DNA of 64,000 nucleotides, taken from the NCBI RefSeq assembly GCF_008727735.1, contig NZ_CP044227.1, forward strand, positions 186,001 to 250,000, given 5' to 3'. Made by a program: the position numbers and the translations under genes. A model generated the notes under the pieces. It worked only from the letters and a program-made list of their open reading frames with translations. It was not told the DNA's origin and ran no database searches. The DNA comes from Flintibacter sp. KGMB00164 (lineage in GTDB: Bacteria > Bacillota > Clostridia > Oscillospirales > Oscillospiraceae). This document shows positions 50,584-59,189 of the stretch, in pieces (within the stretch, counting starts at the first letter, position 1; each line of letters starts with the position of its first letter).

Positions 50584-51921
50584 TTATGCTTTGGCGGGCT
50601 GCTCTTCCGTGCGGGTGATGCCCAGGGCAACCAATAAGGTTAAAACCTCGGCAAAAGGAACGGCAAGCCAGACACCGTTGAGTTCCAGCAGCTTGGGGAG
50701 CAACGTCAAAAACAGAAGCAGCAGGGCAAAGGAGCGCAGAAAAGTGATGATGCCGGACAGGTGTCCCTTTCCATAGGCCATAAAGCGGATGGCGCAGAAG
50801 ATGCTGATGCCCGAGAAGAGAAAGCCAAGTCCGTACAGCCGCATCCCGGAGACAGCCAGAGTGTAGACACTGCTTTGCGGCTGGGCAAAGAAGCTCACCC
50901 CCAGCGGAGCCAGAAAATAGGTCATGGCATATAAAACAAAGGGAGCAACCGTAAAGAAGCGCCGGGCATAGGACTCCAAAACCCGGCAGACATCCCGCTG
51001 CCCGTCACCGTAGGCGTAGCCAAGGGGCGGTGCGATACCCATGGAGAACCCAAAGTAGATGCCGATGACCAGAAATTGCAGATACATGATGATAGAGACC
51101 GCCGCAATGCCGTCCTCTCCGGCGAAGACCATGGCGGTGCGGTTAAATACCACCGTGGTAATGGCAATGGCCAGCTGATTGACACATTCTGAGACGCCAT
51201 TGACCATACAGCGGGAGGCCAGAGAGGACGTCAGACCGTGGGTAGTAAAGCGAAAGATTTTCTTCCGCGCGGCAAAATAGAATACGCCCATGCAGAAGGA
51301 AAGAAGCAGTCCCAGAATAGTTGCTGCGGCAGCACCCTGGATGCCCATGTCCAGCCGGGCCACCAGCAGATAGTCCAGCACAATGTTGCAGATCCCGCCG
51401 GCCAGCGCGGTCAGAAAGCTGTATGTAGGCGCCCCGTCCACCCGAATGAAATAGGTGAACAATTCCTTGCCGATGACCAGCGGAGCGCCCATCAACCACC
51501 AGATCGCGTAGGTTTGACAGTCTGCCATGGTGGCGGGGGTAGCCCCCAGCCAGTCCAGCACAGGAGACAGATTCAGTCCAAAAAGCAGGGAGATCCCGCA
51601 TCCCAGAAGAAGAGAACAAATAAGACTGACAGAAAAGGCACGGTTGGCCTCCTCCTCTCTCCTGGAGCCGATGAGCAGAGCGGCCACCGCACTGCCGCCG
51701 GTGGCAAAGATCAGGGCGATGCCGTACAGTACATTAACAATGGGGTATACGATGTTGATGGCAGCCAGCGCGTTGGTGCCAACATAGGAGGAGACAAAAA
51801 TGCCGTCCACAATGGTATATAATGTATTGAACAAGGAAGTCAGGTAGGTTGGGACGATAAAACGCAGAACCGCGCGAAACCGGACCTCACTTGCAGAAGA
51901 AAATATCAAGGTTTTTTCCAT
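50584..51921 (-). CDS. MATE family efflux protein
   Basis: This 445-residue, 12-helix multidrug and toxin exporter has the MATE openings VLRFIVPTYLTSLFNTLYTIVDGIFVSSYVG and NIVYPIVNVLYGIALIFATGGSAVAALLIG. Export is driven by a Na+ or H+ gradient. The start MEKTLIF has GGAGGG upstream. It is expressed from a MerR-type promoter with a 19-base spacer shared with the divergent MerR gene, so expression should be drug- or ligand-induced. A CAT-like acetyltransferase accompanies the MerR gene. Confidence 0.92.
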   Translation of the reverse strand: MEKTLIFSSASEVRFRAVLRFIVPTYLTSLFNTLYTIVDGIFVSSYVGTNALAAINIVYPIVNVLYGIALIFATGGSAVAALLIGSRREEEANRAFSVSLICSLLLGCGISLLFGLNLSPVLDWLGATPATMADCQTYAIWWLMGAPLVIGKELFTYFIRVDGAPTYSFLTALAGGICNIVLDYLLVARLDMGIQGAAAATILGLLLSFCMGVFYFAARKKIFRFTTHGLTSSLASRCMVNGVSECVNQLAIAITTVVFNRTAMVFAGEDGIAAVSIIMYLQFLVIGIYFGFSMGIAPPLGYAYGDGQRDVCRVLESYARRFFTVAPFVLYAMTYFLAPLGVSFFAQPQSSVYTLAVSGMRLYGLGFLFSGISIFCAIRFMAYGKGHLSGIITFLRSFALLLLFLTLLPKLLELNGVWLAVPFAEVLTLLVALGITRTEEQPAKA

Positions 51922-51940
51922 TCCAATCCCTCCGGATGTC

Positions 51941-51971
51941 ATTGTAAACCTTCAAGGCCCTTGAAGGTCAA
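51941..51971 (-). promoter_or_regulatory. MerR-type promoter and operator of the MATE gene
   Basis: On the minus strand TTGACC (51971-51966) and TACAAT (51946-51941) are separated by 19 bases, the long spacer that MerR activators correct by DNA twisting. A perfect palindrome fills the spacer, with ten-base arms ACCTTCAAGG and CCTTGAAGGT around one base (51948-51968). This is a textbook MerR-regulated promoter. Confidence 0.92.
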
Positions 51972-52014
51972 GCGGACATATGATACGATAACAACCACTG
52001 AGATAGGTGATGTT

Positions 52015-52824
52015 ATGGAAAAAACGTTTCAAATTGGAGAGATTGCCCGCTTTTTTGATCTGGCCCCATCCACGCTGCGGTATTGGGAAGAATGTGGGAT
52101 TTTAGCGCCGGACAAAAATAAGGAGAATCAGTACCGGACCTATTCCGTATCCGACCTGATGGCCATTTCCGATGCTGTGTTTTATAAGAGCCTGGGGCTC
52201 CCCCTCAAGCAGATTCGGGACATGGAACAAACAACGCCCGGTCAGCACAGGGAGTTGCTGGAGGAGAAAATGGGCGAACTGGTGGCATTGCAGGAGCAGG
52301 TGCGGCTGCGGATGGAAAAACTACGCTGCCATCTGGCGGCCATTGACGAGGTGGAGCGGTTAAGAACGCGGCCTTACGCCATTGAGGATATTGATACGGA
52401 ATGTATCGTCTCCTTTGACCTGATTGAGCAGGACAAGCTGCGCCAGTACATCGGAAATCCGTATCTCTATTCCCGGGTACAGCACTCCTGTTGTTTGCAG
52501 CAGGAGCACCGGGGACTGACGGTGCCGACAGAGCAGCTGGACCAGTTCCCGCCCGAGCAGATTTTGTGGCAGAATTGCGGCGGCACCTATGCCGCATGCC
52601 TGATGAGAGAAGAACATACCCAGCCCTACAAAAATAACCTGCAGCAGCAGCTTGCCCATATCCAGAAGTCGTACCGGACGGGAGCCATCATCAGCCGGTT
52701 TTTGCTGTGTGCCCGGGAAGATGGAGAGTTATATGACTTTTACAAGACCTTTGTGGAGGTCTTCCCCAAGGAATGGGACGGGCAGGCAGAGTCCCAATAC
52801 AGTATTTTTCTAAAGGAGAATTGA
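52015..52824 (+). CDS. MerR family regulator with C-terminal effector domain
   Basis: This 269-residue regulator has a MerR HTH and wing (FQIGEIARFFDLAPSTLRYWEE, then NQYRTYSVSDLMAISD), a coiled dimerisation helix (REL...LRMEKLRCHLAAIDEV) and a C-terminal domain of about 150 residues, the right size for a GyrI-like ligand domain. The start MEKTFQ is the first codon directly before the HTH. It diverges from the MATE gene and is two bases from the acetyltransferase gene. It probably activates the MATE promoter when a small toxic molecule binds. Confidence 0.92.
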   Translation: MEKTFQIGEIARFFDLAPSTLRYWEECGILAPDKNKENQYRTYSVSDLMAISDAVFYKSLGLPLKQIRDMEQTTPGQHRELLEEKMGELVALQEQVRLRMEKLRCHLAAIDEVERLRTRPYAIEDIDTECIVSFDLIEQDKLRQYIGNPYLYSRVQHSCCLQQEHRGLTVPTEQLDQFPPEQILWQNCGGTYAACLMREEHTQPYKNNLQQQLAHIQKSYRTGAIISRFLLCAREDGELYDFYKTFVEVFPKEWDGQAESQYSIFLKEN

Positions 52825-52826
52825 CC

Positions 52827-53507
52827 ATGGATTATCAAGAGATCGATCTGGAGACCTGGCCCCGCAAGGAGCACTATCTCCATTTCACCAAACAGGCAAA
52901 GTGCTTTGTGTCCATCACAAAGGACGTGGACGTCACCAAGCTTCGGGCTGCGGCAAAAACCTGCGGCAGAAGCTTTTACATTGCCTTTTTATATGTGATC
53001 TGCAAGGTAATCAACCGGCACAGCGAATTTAAGCTGGCCTATCTGCCTCAGGAGGAAAAGCTGGTGCAATGGGATGAGGTCCTCCCCTCCCATTTGGTCT
53101 TCCACGAAGAGAATGAGACCTTTACCTGCATCTGGTCCCGGTGGGAGCCGGACTTTGAAGCGTTCTACCGCGGGTGCCAGGAAGATATCGCGGCGGGCAA
53201 GGAGTACCGAGGCTACCGTGTGCCGGGGATGCCGGAGAATACATTCTGCGTCTCCTGCCTGCCGTGGATCAAGTATTCTGCCTTGGATATTAACCTCTGC
53301 GGGGACGGCCTGTTTTTGGCGCCCATGATCAGCTGGGGAAAAGCGGAGCTGGACGGCGGCCGCATGAGAATGCCCCTCTCCTTTGAAATCCATCATGGAG
53401 CGGCAGATGGCTTCCATATTGCCCGCTTTTATGACGAGGTGGAGCAGGAAGCAGTTGCGCTGGCGGAGTATTTGTCGGCCTTTGGCGGGAAGAGTGTCTG
53501 CTGCTGA
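52827..53507 (+). CDS. CatA-like acetyltransferase
   Basis: This 226-residue enzyme of the type A chloramphenicol acetyltransferase family has the N-terminal IDLETWPRKEHYLHF, the central SFYIAFLYVICKVINRHSEF and the catalytic HHGAADG (His189-His190, Asp194). It would transfer acetyl from acetyl-CoA to a hydroxyl group and work as a cytosolic trimer. It starts two bases after the MerR stop, a tight operon. Many family members in gut anaerobes are untested, so chloramphenicol resistance is possible but unproven. Alternatively it modifies the compound that MerR senses and the MATE pump exports. Confidence 0.88.
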   Translation: MDYQEIDLETWPRKEHYLHFTKQAKCFVSITKDVDVTKLRAAAKTCGRSFYIAFLYVICKVINRHSEFKLAYLPQEEKLVQWDEVLPSHLVFHEENETFTCIWSRWEPDFEAFYRGCQEDIAAGKEYRGYRVPGMPENTFCVSCLPWIKYSALDINLCGDGLFLAPMISWGKAELDGGRMRMPLSFEIHHGAADGFHIARFYDEVEQEAVALAEYLSAFGGKSVCC

Positions 53508-53538
53508 CAGCAGACGATATAGCGACCAAAAGAGAGAA

Positions 53539-53570
53539 AAGCGTACCGGAAAAGATGATCCGGTACGCTT
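53539..53570 (+). terminator. Terminator after the CAT-like gene
   Basis: Arms AAGCGTACCGGA (53539-53550) and TCCGGTACGCTT (53559-53570) pair perfectly over 12 bases, followed by a TTTT run on the plus strand. Confidence 0.88.
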
Positions 53571-53617
53571 TTTTCAAAATATAGCGTGTACTGAGGGGGA
53601 AAATGAGAAGACAGGGG

Positions 53618-54889
53618 TTAGCTGTTTTGGTTCATCTGCTCAAAGGCGGCGCACTTTAAACAGCAGCAAAACACATCCATGGCCTGCTGAAGTTCAGACA
53701 CAGAGGGATACGAGGGCGCAATGCGAATATTCTGATCCTTTGGGTCGATGCCATAGGGGAAGGTGGCCCCTGCGTTGGTCATGATCACGCCGGCCTGCCT
53801 GCAGAGCTGAATCGTGCGTTTAGCCAGTCCGGGAAGGGTGTTTACTGAGACAAAGTAGCCCCCTTTGGGGCGATTCCAGGTGGCCAGTCCCAAGGGTGCG
53901 ATTTCCTTCTCCAGGGTGCTTGTTACCACATCAAACCGTTGCTTTAAAATCTCGGCATGCTGCTTCATGAGGTCTAAAACATGGGGCTTGTCTTTCAGAT
54001 ACCGAACATGCCGCAGCTGATTAACCTTATCATAGCTGATGACCTGGACATCCAGCAGTCGGAGCATATACTCCATATTTGCCTGGCTGCAGGCAAAGCA
54101 TGCCACACCAGCACCCGGGATGGTAATTTTGGAGGTGGAAGCATATTCAAATACCATGTCCGGATTTCCGTTTTGTGCGCAGAGACTTATGATATCGGCA
54201 AAGGGGAGGAATTCCCCCTCAAACTCATGTACGCAATAAGCGTTGTCCCACATCAGCAGAAAATCCGGAGCGGCAGGTTTCATAGCGGCCAGGCGCTGGA
54301 CGGTTTGGGCAGAATAGACGATTCCATCCGGATTGGAGTATTTCGGAACGTTCCACATTCCTTTCACACACGGATCCTGAATCAGCTGGTCCACCACATC
54401 CATGTCGGGGCCTTCCGGCGTCATAGGTACGGTAATCAGTTCAAATCCGAAAGACTCTGTGATCTTAAAATGCCGGTCATAGCCGGGAGCGGGACAGAGC
54501 CATTTGAGCCCCTTTTGTTGACTCCAGGGCCGTTCGCTGTGCAGCAGACCGTGGGTCATGGCCTTTGCAATGGTATCATACATCAGGGTCAGACTGGAGT
54601 TACCGCCCACGAATACCTGTTCAGGAAGACAGCCAAGCAGCTCTGCGAAGAGACTTCTTGCGCTGGATAAGCCGGCAATCTCGCCATAGTTCCGGGCGTC
54701 GATGCCGTCGTCAAAGCACTCTGCGGGGTCAGTCAATGCGGTGAGAAGGCCGGAAACCAAGTCCAGCTGCTGCCGGCCGGGTTTACCCCGCGCCATGTTC
54801 AGCTTGAGCCCTTGGTTCATCCAATCCTGATACTCTGCCTGGGCTAAGCTGCATTGGGTCAGGACATCACTGGAACAGACTGTATGCAT
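53618..54889 (-). CDS. Type Ic aspartate aminotransferase-like enzyme
   Basis: This 423-residue PLP enzyme belongs to the Asp_aminotransf (subgroup Ic) family, distinct from classical AspC. Visible landmarks are LNMARGKPGRQQLDL, GNSSLTLMYDTIAKAM, WNVPKYSNPDGIVYS, DNAYCVHEF and the Schiff-base lysine in EYASTSKITIPGAG. It would transfer an amino group between aspartate or glutamate and a keto acid. It lies at the end of the OPT-DUF917-racemase gene run, 91 bases after the racemase, with GAGGTG before the ATG. That position suggests it handles the amino acid released by that pathway. Confidence 0.9.
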   Translation of the reverse strand: MHTVCSSDVLTQCSLAQAEYQDWMNQGLKLNMARGKPGRQQLDLVSGLLTALTDPAECFDDGIDARNYGEIAGLSSARSLFAELLGCLPEQVFVGGNSSLTLMYDTIAKAMTHGLLHSERPWSQQKGLKWLCPAPGYDRHFKITESFGFELITVPMTPEGPDMDVVDQLIQDPCVKGMWNVPKYSNPDGIVYSAQTVQRLAAMKPAAPDFLLMWDNAYCVHEFEGEFLPFADIISLCAQNGNPDMVFEYASTSKITIPGAGVACFACSQANMEYMLRLLDVQVISYDKVNQLRHVRYLKDKPHVLDLMKQHAEILKQRFDVVTSTLEKEIAPLGLATWNRPKGGYFVSVNTLPGLAKRTIQLCRQAGVIMTNAGATFPYGIDPKDQNIRIAPSYPSVSELQQAMDVFCCCLKCAAFEQMNQNS

Positions 54890-54980
54890 ATCAACACCTC
54901 ATATTCTCAGACATTGCTCATAACAGTGAGTATAACACCGAAGGAATATTCTGTTTTTCAAAGGGCTGGACCAATATAGT

Positions 54981-55649
54981 TCATTCGGTTCGAGCGTCTT
55001 TTCGAATCAGTTCGAAGAGGGTCATCAGACCCTCGCACATTACAGGGTCCAGCACGGGAAGGCCGGTTTCTCGTTCCAGGGCCGGAGCAATTTGAATGCT
55101 GGACATCCCGGTACAGCTTAGAGCGATGACGTCTGCGCCCAGCTGCTTTTGCCGCTGTGCCTGCTCCACGGTGGCGGAATACCCCTGGGGCGTCATCAGG
55201 TCGAGGACGCTCTCGACGCCCTTGCCGCGGGCGTTATCTACAATATGATCGCCAAAGACTCGCCGATAACCGGCCGGAACATCCTCGGTGATTCCCAGCA
55301 CAGCGGGGTGGCTGCCATAGAACATGCATAGGGCAGCAGTACTCTCCCCAGCCCCGATGACCGGGATGGGAACTGCCTGGCGCGCTTGTGCAACTCCGGG
55401 GTCTCCGGCACAGCTGACAATGATCGCGTCAAAGCCCTCTTGCCACATTTCTTTTGCCATAGCCACCACCTTGGGAACGCCTAAGGCCATAGACTGGTCG
55501 TCGTGGATTCCCTCCGGCTGGTCTGGGATACAACGGGATTCGACCTGCAGCATGGGGAAATACTGTTCGATCAGCGCCCCGTGCATCTGCATCAGCTGGG
55601 TGTCATCTGTGGTCAATACGCGGATCAGGCCAACTCTGTATTTCTTCAT
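54981..55649 (-). CDS. Asp/Glu/hydantoin racemase family protein
   Basis: This 222-residue protein has the two-cysteine racemase fold. The first catalytic cysteine is in AIIVSCAGDPGV and the second in VIALSCTGMSSI, with the VIGAGESTAALCM loop between. Family members racemise aspartate, glutamate or hydantoins, or act as decarboxylases. A hydantoin-type role fits the DUF917 neighbour. GGGGAG lies six bases before the ATG. It is 17 bases after the unrecognised Cys-rich gene, in the same operon. Confidence 0.85.
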   Translation of the reverse strand: MKKYRVGLIRVLTTDDTQLMQMHGALIEQYFPMLQVESRCIPDQPEGIHDDQSMALGVPKVVAMAKEMWQEGFDAIIVSCAGDPGVAQARQAVPIPVIGAGESTAALCMFYGSHPAVLGITEDVPAGYRRVFGDHIVDNARGKGVESVLDLMTPQGYSATVEQAQRQKQLGADVIALSCTGMSSIQIAPALERETGLPVLDPVMCEGLMTLFELIRKDARTE

Positions 55650-55666
55650 ATCATACTCCCCTGCCT

Positions 55667-56524
55667 TTATGACATTTTAATGGAATGAAAAATAGTCTGC
55701 TTGTTGGCGTATGCGCAGGAGCGGTGCTGGCTGCAGCCGGAACAGGGATAGGTACATTCCGCTAAGCTGTCTGCATCCACAGGCGGCTGGGACGGAAGGG
55801 CTTTGATCTGTTCTACCAGGTGGAGGACTTTTTCCACTTCTTCCTGCTCCCCTTCAATCTGAATCGCTACGGAGGCTTCTGCACCGGAAAATCCACCTTT
55901 GGCAAAAACCAAAGCGTTTACACGGGCATAGGACTCAATGGCCTGGGACTCGGTCAGAACTTCTCCCGGTATGGGGGCAAGGCTGCAGGCCATGCCATAG
56001 GAAAAATTACACTTTTTTCTGGAAATCTGCGGGCTCAACCGGGTCAGATCCCCTGGGATGAGCTTCATCACACTGGTCAGAATCAAGGTGCGGATCCCTT
56101 CCGTATAGAGGAAGGGCATGCAGGTCCCATAGCCGCCCCCACCGGAGCTGCCGATCAGCAGTGCGGCATGGCCAAACGCATCCAGTGCGTTTGCTCCGGT
56201 TACAAACAGATCATCAGGTCCCATTGCTTGCAGGGTTTGCTCCAGACAGGAATCAACATTTCGGATTTCTCCCCGCTCATAGAGCAGAAAATGGGCGCCC
56301 TGGCTCTCAGCGTAGGATCGTTTCATCCCGTTTTTTGTAATTCGTCCGCAGATACGCATAGGGGTGTCAGCCAACAGCGCAGTCAGACAGGAGACAGTGG
56401 AGGAGCCTTTGAACAGGATTTTTCCCTGGGAGAGGTAGGGGGCGAACAGACTGCTGTCCAGGATGCAGCGGGCAATCAGCCATTGGCATTGCGTGCCCCA
56501 GAGGGTGAACTGTGCGACCGCCAT
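55667..56524 (-). CDS. Unrecognised protein with C-terminal cysteine cluster
   Basis: I do not recognise this 285-residue protein. It is soluble, with no signal peptide, and alternates hydrophobic strands with loops, including a glycine-rich GSSGGGGYGT segment and TLILTSVMKLIPGDLT. The C-terminus carries four cysteines spaced C-x3-C-x2-C-x5-C (CTYPCSGCSQHRSC), able to bind an Fe-S cluster or zinc, plus a second loose set (KKCNFSYGMAC). The ATG at 56524 is chosen over an upstream TTG because GAGGAGG is spaced six bases from it. It lies tightly between the M29-like and racemase genes, so it is probably a working part of that pathway. Confidence 0.8.
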   Translation of the reverse strand: MAVAQFTLWGTQCQWLIARCILDSSLFAPYLSQGKILFKGSSTVSCLTALLADTPMRICGRITKNGMKRSYAESQGAHFLLYERGEIRNVDSCLEQTLQAMGPDDLFVTGANALDAFGHAALLIGSSGGGGYGTCMPFLYTEGIRTLILTSVMKLIPGDLTRLSPQISRKKCNFSYGMACSLAPIPGEVLTESQAIESYARVNALVFAKGGFSGAEASVAIQIEGEQEEVEKVLHLVEQIKALPSQPPVDADSLAECTYPCSGCSQHRSCAYANKQTIFHSIKMS

Positions 56525-56537
56525 GGACAACCTCCTC

Positions 56538-57479
56538 TCAGATCTGGAAAGCTCCGTCCTTCAGAACCAGGACATCATCCAGGTAGAGCGTAGGATTTTT
56601 GATGATTCCGTCGATGTGGCAGTCCGCTTTATTTGTCCCGCCAAATCCGATGTTGGTTCCAAAGGCAATGTGCACGGTCTGATAGGCCTTCTCATCCTCC
56701 AGAATCACGCCGGTCAGTCTGGCGGCGTAGTTGGTGCCGATGCCCAGCTCACACAGGGTGGCATTGCGCTCATTGTTCAGCAGGAAGCCCACCTTTTCAG
56801 CCTCGGCGCCCTGGATGCTCTGCAGTTTTCCGTCCTTGACCTGCACCTGAAGGGGGGACTCCAGCAGACCGATGCCCACCATGGAGCCGTCAATGATCAT
56901 AGAACCGTTGGAGCCGCTTTCCAGAGGGGCGATGTAGGCCTCGCCGGAGGGAAGATTTCCGGCCTGGCCCTTTTCCCGGTACACGCCGGGGCTGGGAATG
57001 CCGGGGCGGCCGGCCAGATCCAGAGTCAGTACATGGCCGTCTTTTTCGATGCGGGCGGTAGAGGCCTGGGTCAGCATCTCAGTGACCCGGTTGGTCAGCT
57101 CCATTACGGTATCGTAATCCGCGGTCATAGCGCCCTGACGGAACATATCCTCCGTGATATTGGGCATGGTGGCGATCCGCGCCCCGGCCTTTGCCGCTTC
57201 GATCTTGGCGCGGGTATGGGTGATGGAGGTGCTCATGGGGCACAAAACCACATCGGCGGCCTTCATGGCAGCGGCAATGGAGGCGGGAGGCTCCTGCCCG
57301 GATACCTCGCGGGGGGACATGGTTACCAGCATGGCGTCCGCGCCCAGTTCCTTAGCTGCTTGATACAGTGCCTGGCCGATCTGAAACTTTTCGTCGTCCG
57401 TCACCACCAGTACCGTCTCCCCCGCTTTTACATCCATGCAGGAAGTCAGTACACGGGTTCCGATTTCTACCAGATTCAT
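56538..57479 (-). CDS. M29/NicX-like metalloenzyme (aminopeptidase-type)
   Basis: This 313-residue protein is related to M29 aminopeptidases (AmpS/PepS) and NicX-type dioxygenases. Expected metal ligands are visible in the C-terminal third: CELGIGTNYAARLTG (Glu), ILEDEKAYQTVHIAFG (Glu, His) and KADCHIDGII (His-x-Asp). It is shorter than the 400-residue M29 peptidases, mostly in the N-terminal part, so peptidase activity is uncertain. The start MNLVEI has GAGG upstream. It sits between AroM and the unrecognised gene, and the set may split an amide bond of the imported compound. Confidence 0.82.
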   Translation of the reverse strand: MNLVEIGTRVLTSCMDVKAGETVLVVTDDEKFQIGQALYQAAKELGADAMLVTMSPREVSGQEPPASIAAAMKAADVVLCPMSTSITHTRAKIEAAKAGARIATMPNITEDMFRQGAMTADYDTVMELTNRVTEMLTQASTARIEKDGHVLTLDLAGRPGIPSPGVYREKGQAGNLPSGEAYIAPLESGSNGSMIIDGSMVGIGLLESPLQVQVKDGKLQSIQGAEAEKVGFLLNNERNATLCELGIGTNYAARLTGVILEDEKAYQTVHIAFGTNIGFGGTNKADCHIDGIIKNPTLYLDDVLVLKDGAFQI

Positions 57480-57493
57480 AATATACCTCGCTT

Positions 57494-58165
57494 TCAAGAT
57501 AACAGTTCCATCAAAACTCGGGTGGCCAGGGTGCGGGACAAAATGACTGGCTTTCCCGAGATTTCATGGAACTTGGCTTTCATTTCCGCACTGTATCCAA
57601 TGCAGTCCATCACCACCAGGTCTACGTCCATTTCCGCTGCCTGGCGGGCTGCCCGGTCCAGCTCCTCGGGGCTTCCGTAGGGAGAGGCGGGAATCACGGT
57701 GACTTGGGAAACATATTCCTTCCATTTGCTCTCCGATTGGGCCACCTGCTGGGGCGTGGGAGTGACGACGGCGATCCTGCTCCGGCTGGCCAGAGCGGGA
57801 ACCAGGCCGTTGAGGACCTTGCAGGGGAAAATCAGAGGCACCTTGGAGTGAAATACGGCAGGAAAATCTCCAGTGCAGAGGAACAGAATTATTTCTACAC
57901 CCTGCTGCTCCAGCTGGTCAATGCAATTTTGCAGTCTGGGGAGAATATAACGCTCGGCAAAGACGGCGGAGCTTCCGTCCCGCAGGCGGGAGATCAATAC
58001 ATAGTCGTCTGGGCCGGGCTGAAAGGCTTCGATCTCCTCCCGGGTCAGCCCATCCAAACCGCCGGCCTGGAGAAGCTCCACCTGGTCCCCCAGCAGGGGG
58101 AGAATGTCCTGGGTCACGTCGGTTCTGGGAGATTGGCCGATGGTGATAGCGCCCACTTTGATCAT
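57494..58165 (-). CDS. aroM: AroM family protein
   Basis: This 223-residue protein matches AroM, which has a racemase-like fold of unknown activity. The opening VGAITIGQSPRTDVTQDILP is diagnostic. Cysteines in IILFLCTGDFP and VVMDCIGYSA occupy the two racemase catalytic positions. The ATG follows AAGGAGGG by a rather long 12-base spacer. It precedes the M29-like gene by 14 bases. With the hydantoin-racemase-like gene, the operon carries two members of this superfamily, hinting at handling of both enantiomers of a chiral intermediate. Confidence 0.87.
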   Translation of the reverse strand: MIKVGAITIGQSPRTDVTQDILPLLGDQVELLQAGGLDGLTREEIEAFQPGPDDYVLISRLRDGSSAVFAERYILPRLQNCIDQLEQQGVEIILFLCTGDFPAVFHSKVPLIFPCKVLNGLVPALASRSRIAVVTPTPQQVAQSESKWKEYVSQVTVIPASPYGSPEELDRAARQAAEMDVDLVVMDCIGYSAEMKAKFHEISGKPVILSRTLATRVLMELLS

Positions 58166-58193
58166 AATAGTAGAAGACCCTCCTTGTTGCAAA

Positions 58194-58222
58194 ATGCGGC
58201 CCTGGATGGACCAGGGCCGCAT
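58194..58222 (-). terminator. Intra-operon hairpin between DUF1177 and aroM
   Basis: Arms ATGCGGCCCTGG (58194-58205) and CCAGGGCCGCAT (58211-58222) pair perfectly around a 5-base loop. On the minus strand TTTTGCAA follows. It may attenuate transcription of the distal genes. Confidence 0.65.
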
Positions 58223-58227
58223 AGCTG

Positions 58228-59166
58228 TTATTGTTTGCCGAAGCCCTGGAAGTGACTCATATCGCCATAGAGCGCCTGAATGCGGGCAAACTCCTCCTTG
58301 TCGTAGAAGGACAGCTCACCGCGGCCAAAGGCTTTGGCGGCCTCCAGCATAAAGCGGGCGGCTTCCTCGATGTCGGCAAAGTGGCTGGCGCCGGTGGCGC
58401 AACCGGGCACCGGGGTCTGGGTGGCAATGGCCACGCCTACCACCGGGGCTTTGGTGGCGGTGGCGGGCTGCAGGATGCTGTTGAGGTGGTACAGGTCGTT
58501 GCCATAGGGGGTGATATCCTGCTGGGAGAGGGGGAAGACATGGGCGGGCTTGCCCAGGGTGATCTCCATGAGGTCCACCAGGTCGCTGCTGACCTTCAGA
58601 ATGTAGCCCTGCATGACGGTGGGAGAGATGGAGAAGTCCCGGGTGTTGATGATCTTATTGCCCTTGGTGGTGTCCACAGAGAGGATGGCGTCCAGCTCGT
58701 CGGTGACCTCCTCCCGGTTGACCTGAGCCATCTCCACCGGGGAGTCCATGAAGGGAACGGGGGTGTGAGGACGGGTGGGGGCGTTGGGGCAGACGTGGGT
58801 GGAGATGAACACATCTCCCTCCAGATGGTCGCCCTTTACCTTCATGTCCAACAGCTTGGCAGCCACCGACAGAGCGCACAGAGCGCCGTCGCCGTCGGAG
58901 ACAAAGCCGATGCGCTCAGGACGGGCGCCCAGGCCGCCCAGACGGCCCAGCAGGCCGATGGTGGGGGCGCTGCCGCCGGAGGACTTGCCCCGAGTGCCGG
59001 GGATGCGCACCTTCACCATGTCGGTTTTTCCCTTGGGACCCTGGAGGGCGTAGACCTCAATATTGGCCTGGGGATCGATGGCGCGCAGGTACTGCTCCAC
59101 GGCTGTGCCGGAGGCGGAGGGAGAATCGAGAATGTCGATGAGTTCAATTACTTGCTTGATAAGCAT
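58228..59166 (-). CDS. DUF1177 family protein
   Basis: This 312-residue protein matches DUF1177, whose function is not established. It is soluble, with conserved stretches KTDMVKVRIPGTRGKSSGG, SVDTTKGNKIINTRDFSISP and LHRHPHTPVPFMDSP-like histidine-bearing text around residue 130 (STHVCPNAPTRPHTPVPF). Cys and His there could form a metal site. It is next to DUF917 and AroM genes, a grouping often seen beside OPT transporters. AGGAGG precedes the ATG. A role in turnover of the imported compound is inferred from context only. Confidence 0.85.
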   Translation of the reverse strand: MLIKQVIELIDILDSPSASGTAVEQYLRAIDPQANIEVYALQGPKGKTDMVKVRIPGTRGKSSGGSAPTIGLLGRLGGLGARPERIGFVSDGDGALCALSVAAKLLDMKVKGDHLEGDVFISTHVCPNAPTRPHTPVPFMDSPVEMAQVNREEVTDELDAILSVDTTKGNKIINTRDFSISPTVMQGYILKVSSDLVDLMEITLGKPAHVFPLSQQDITPYGNDLYHLNSILQPATATKAPVVGVAIATQTPVPGCATGASHFADIEEAARFMLEAAKAFGRGELSFYDKEEFARIQALYGDMSHFQGFGKQ

Positions 59167-59189
59167 GGGAAAAACCTCCTGTCAATGAA

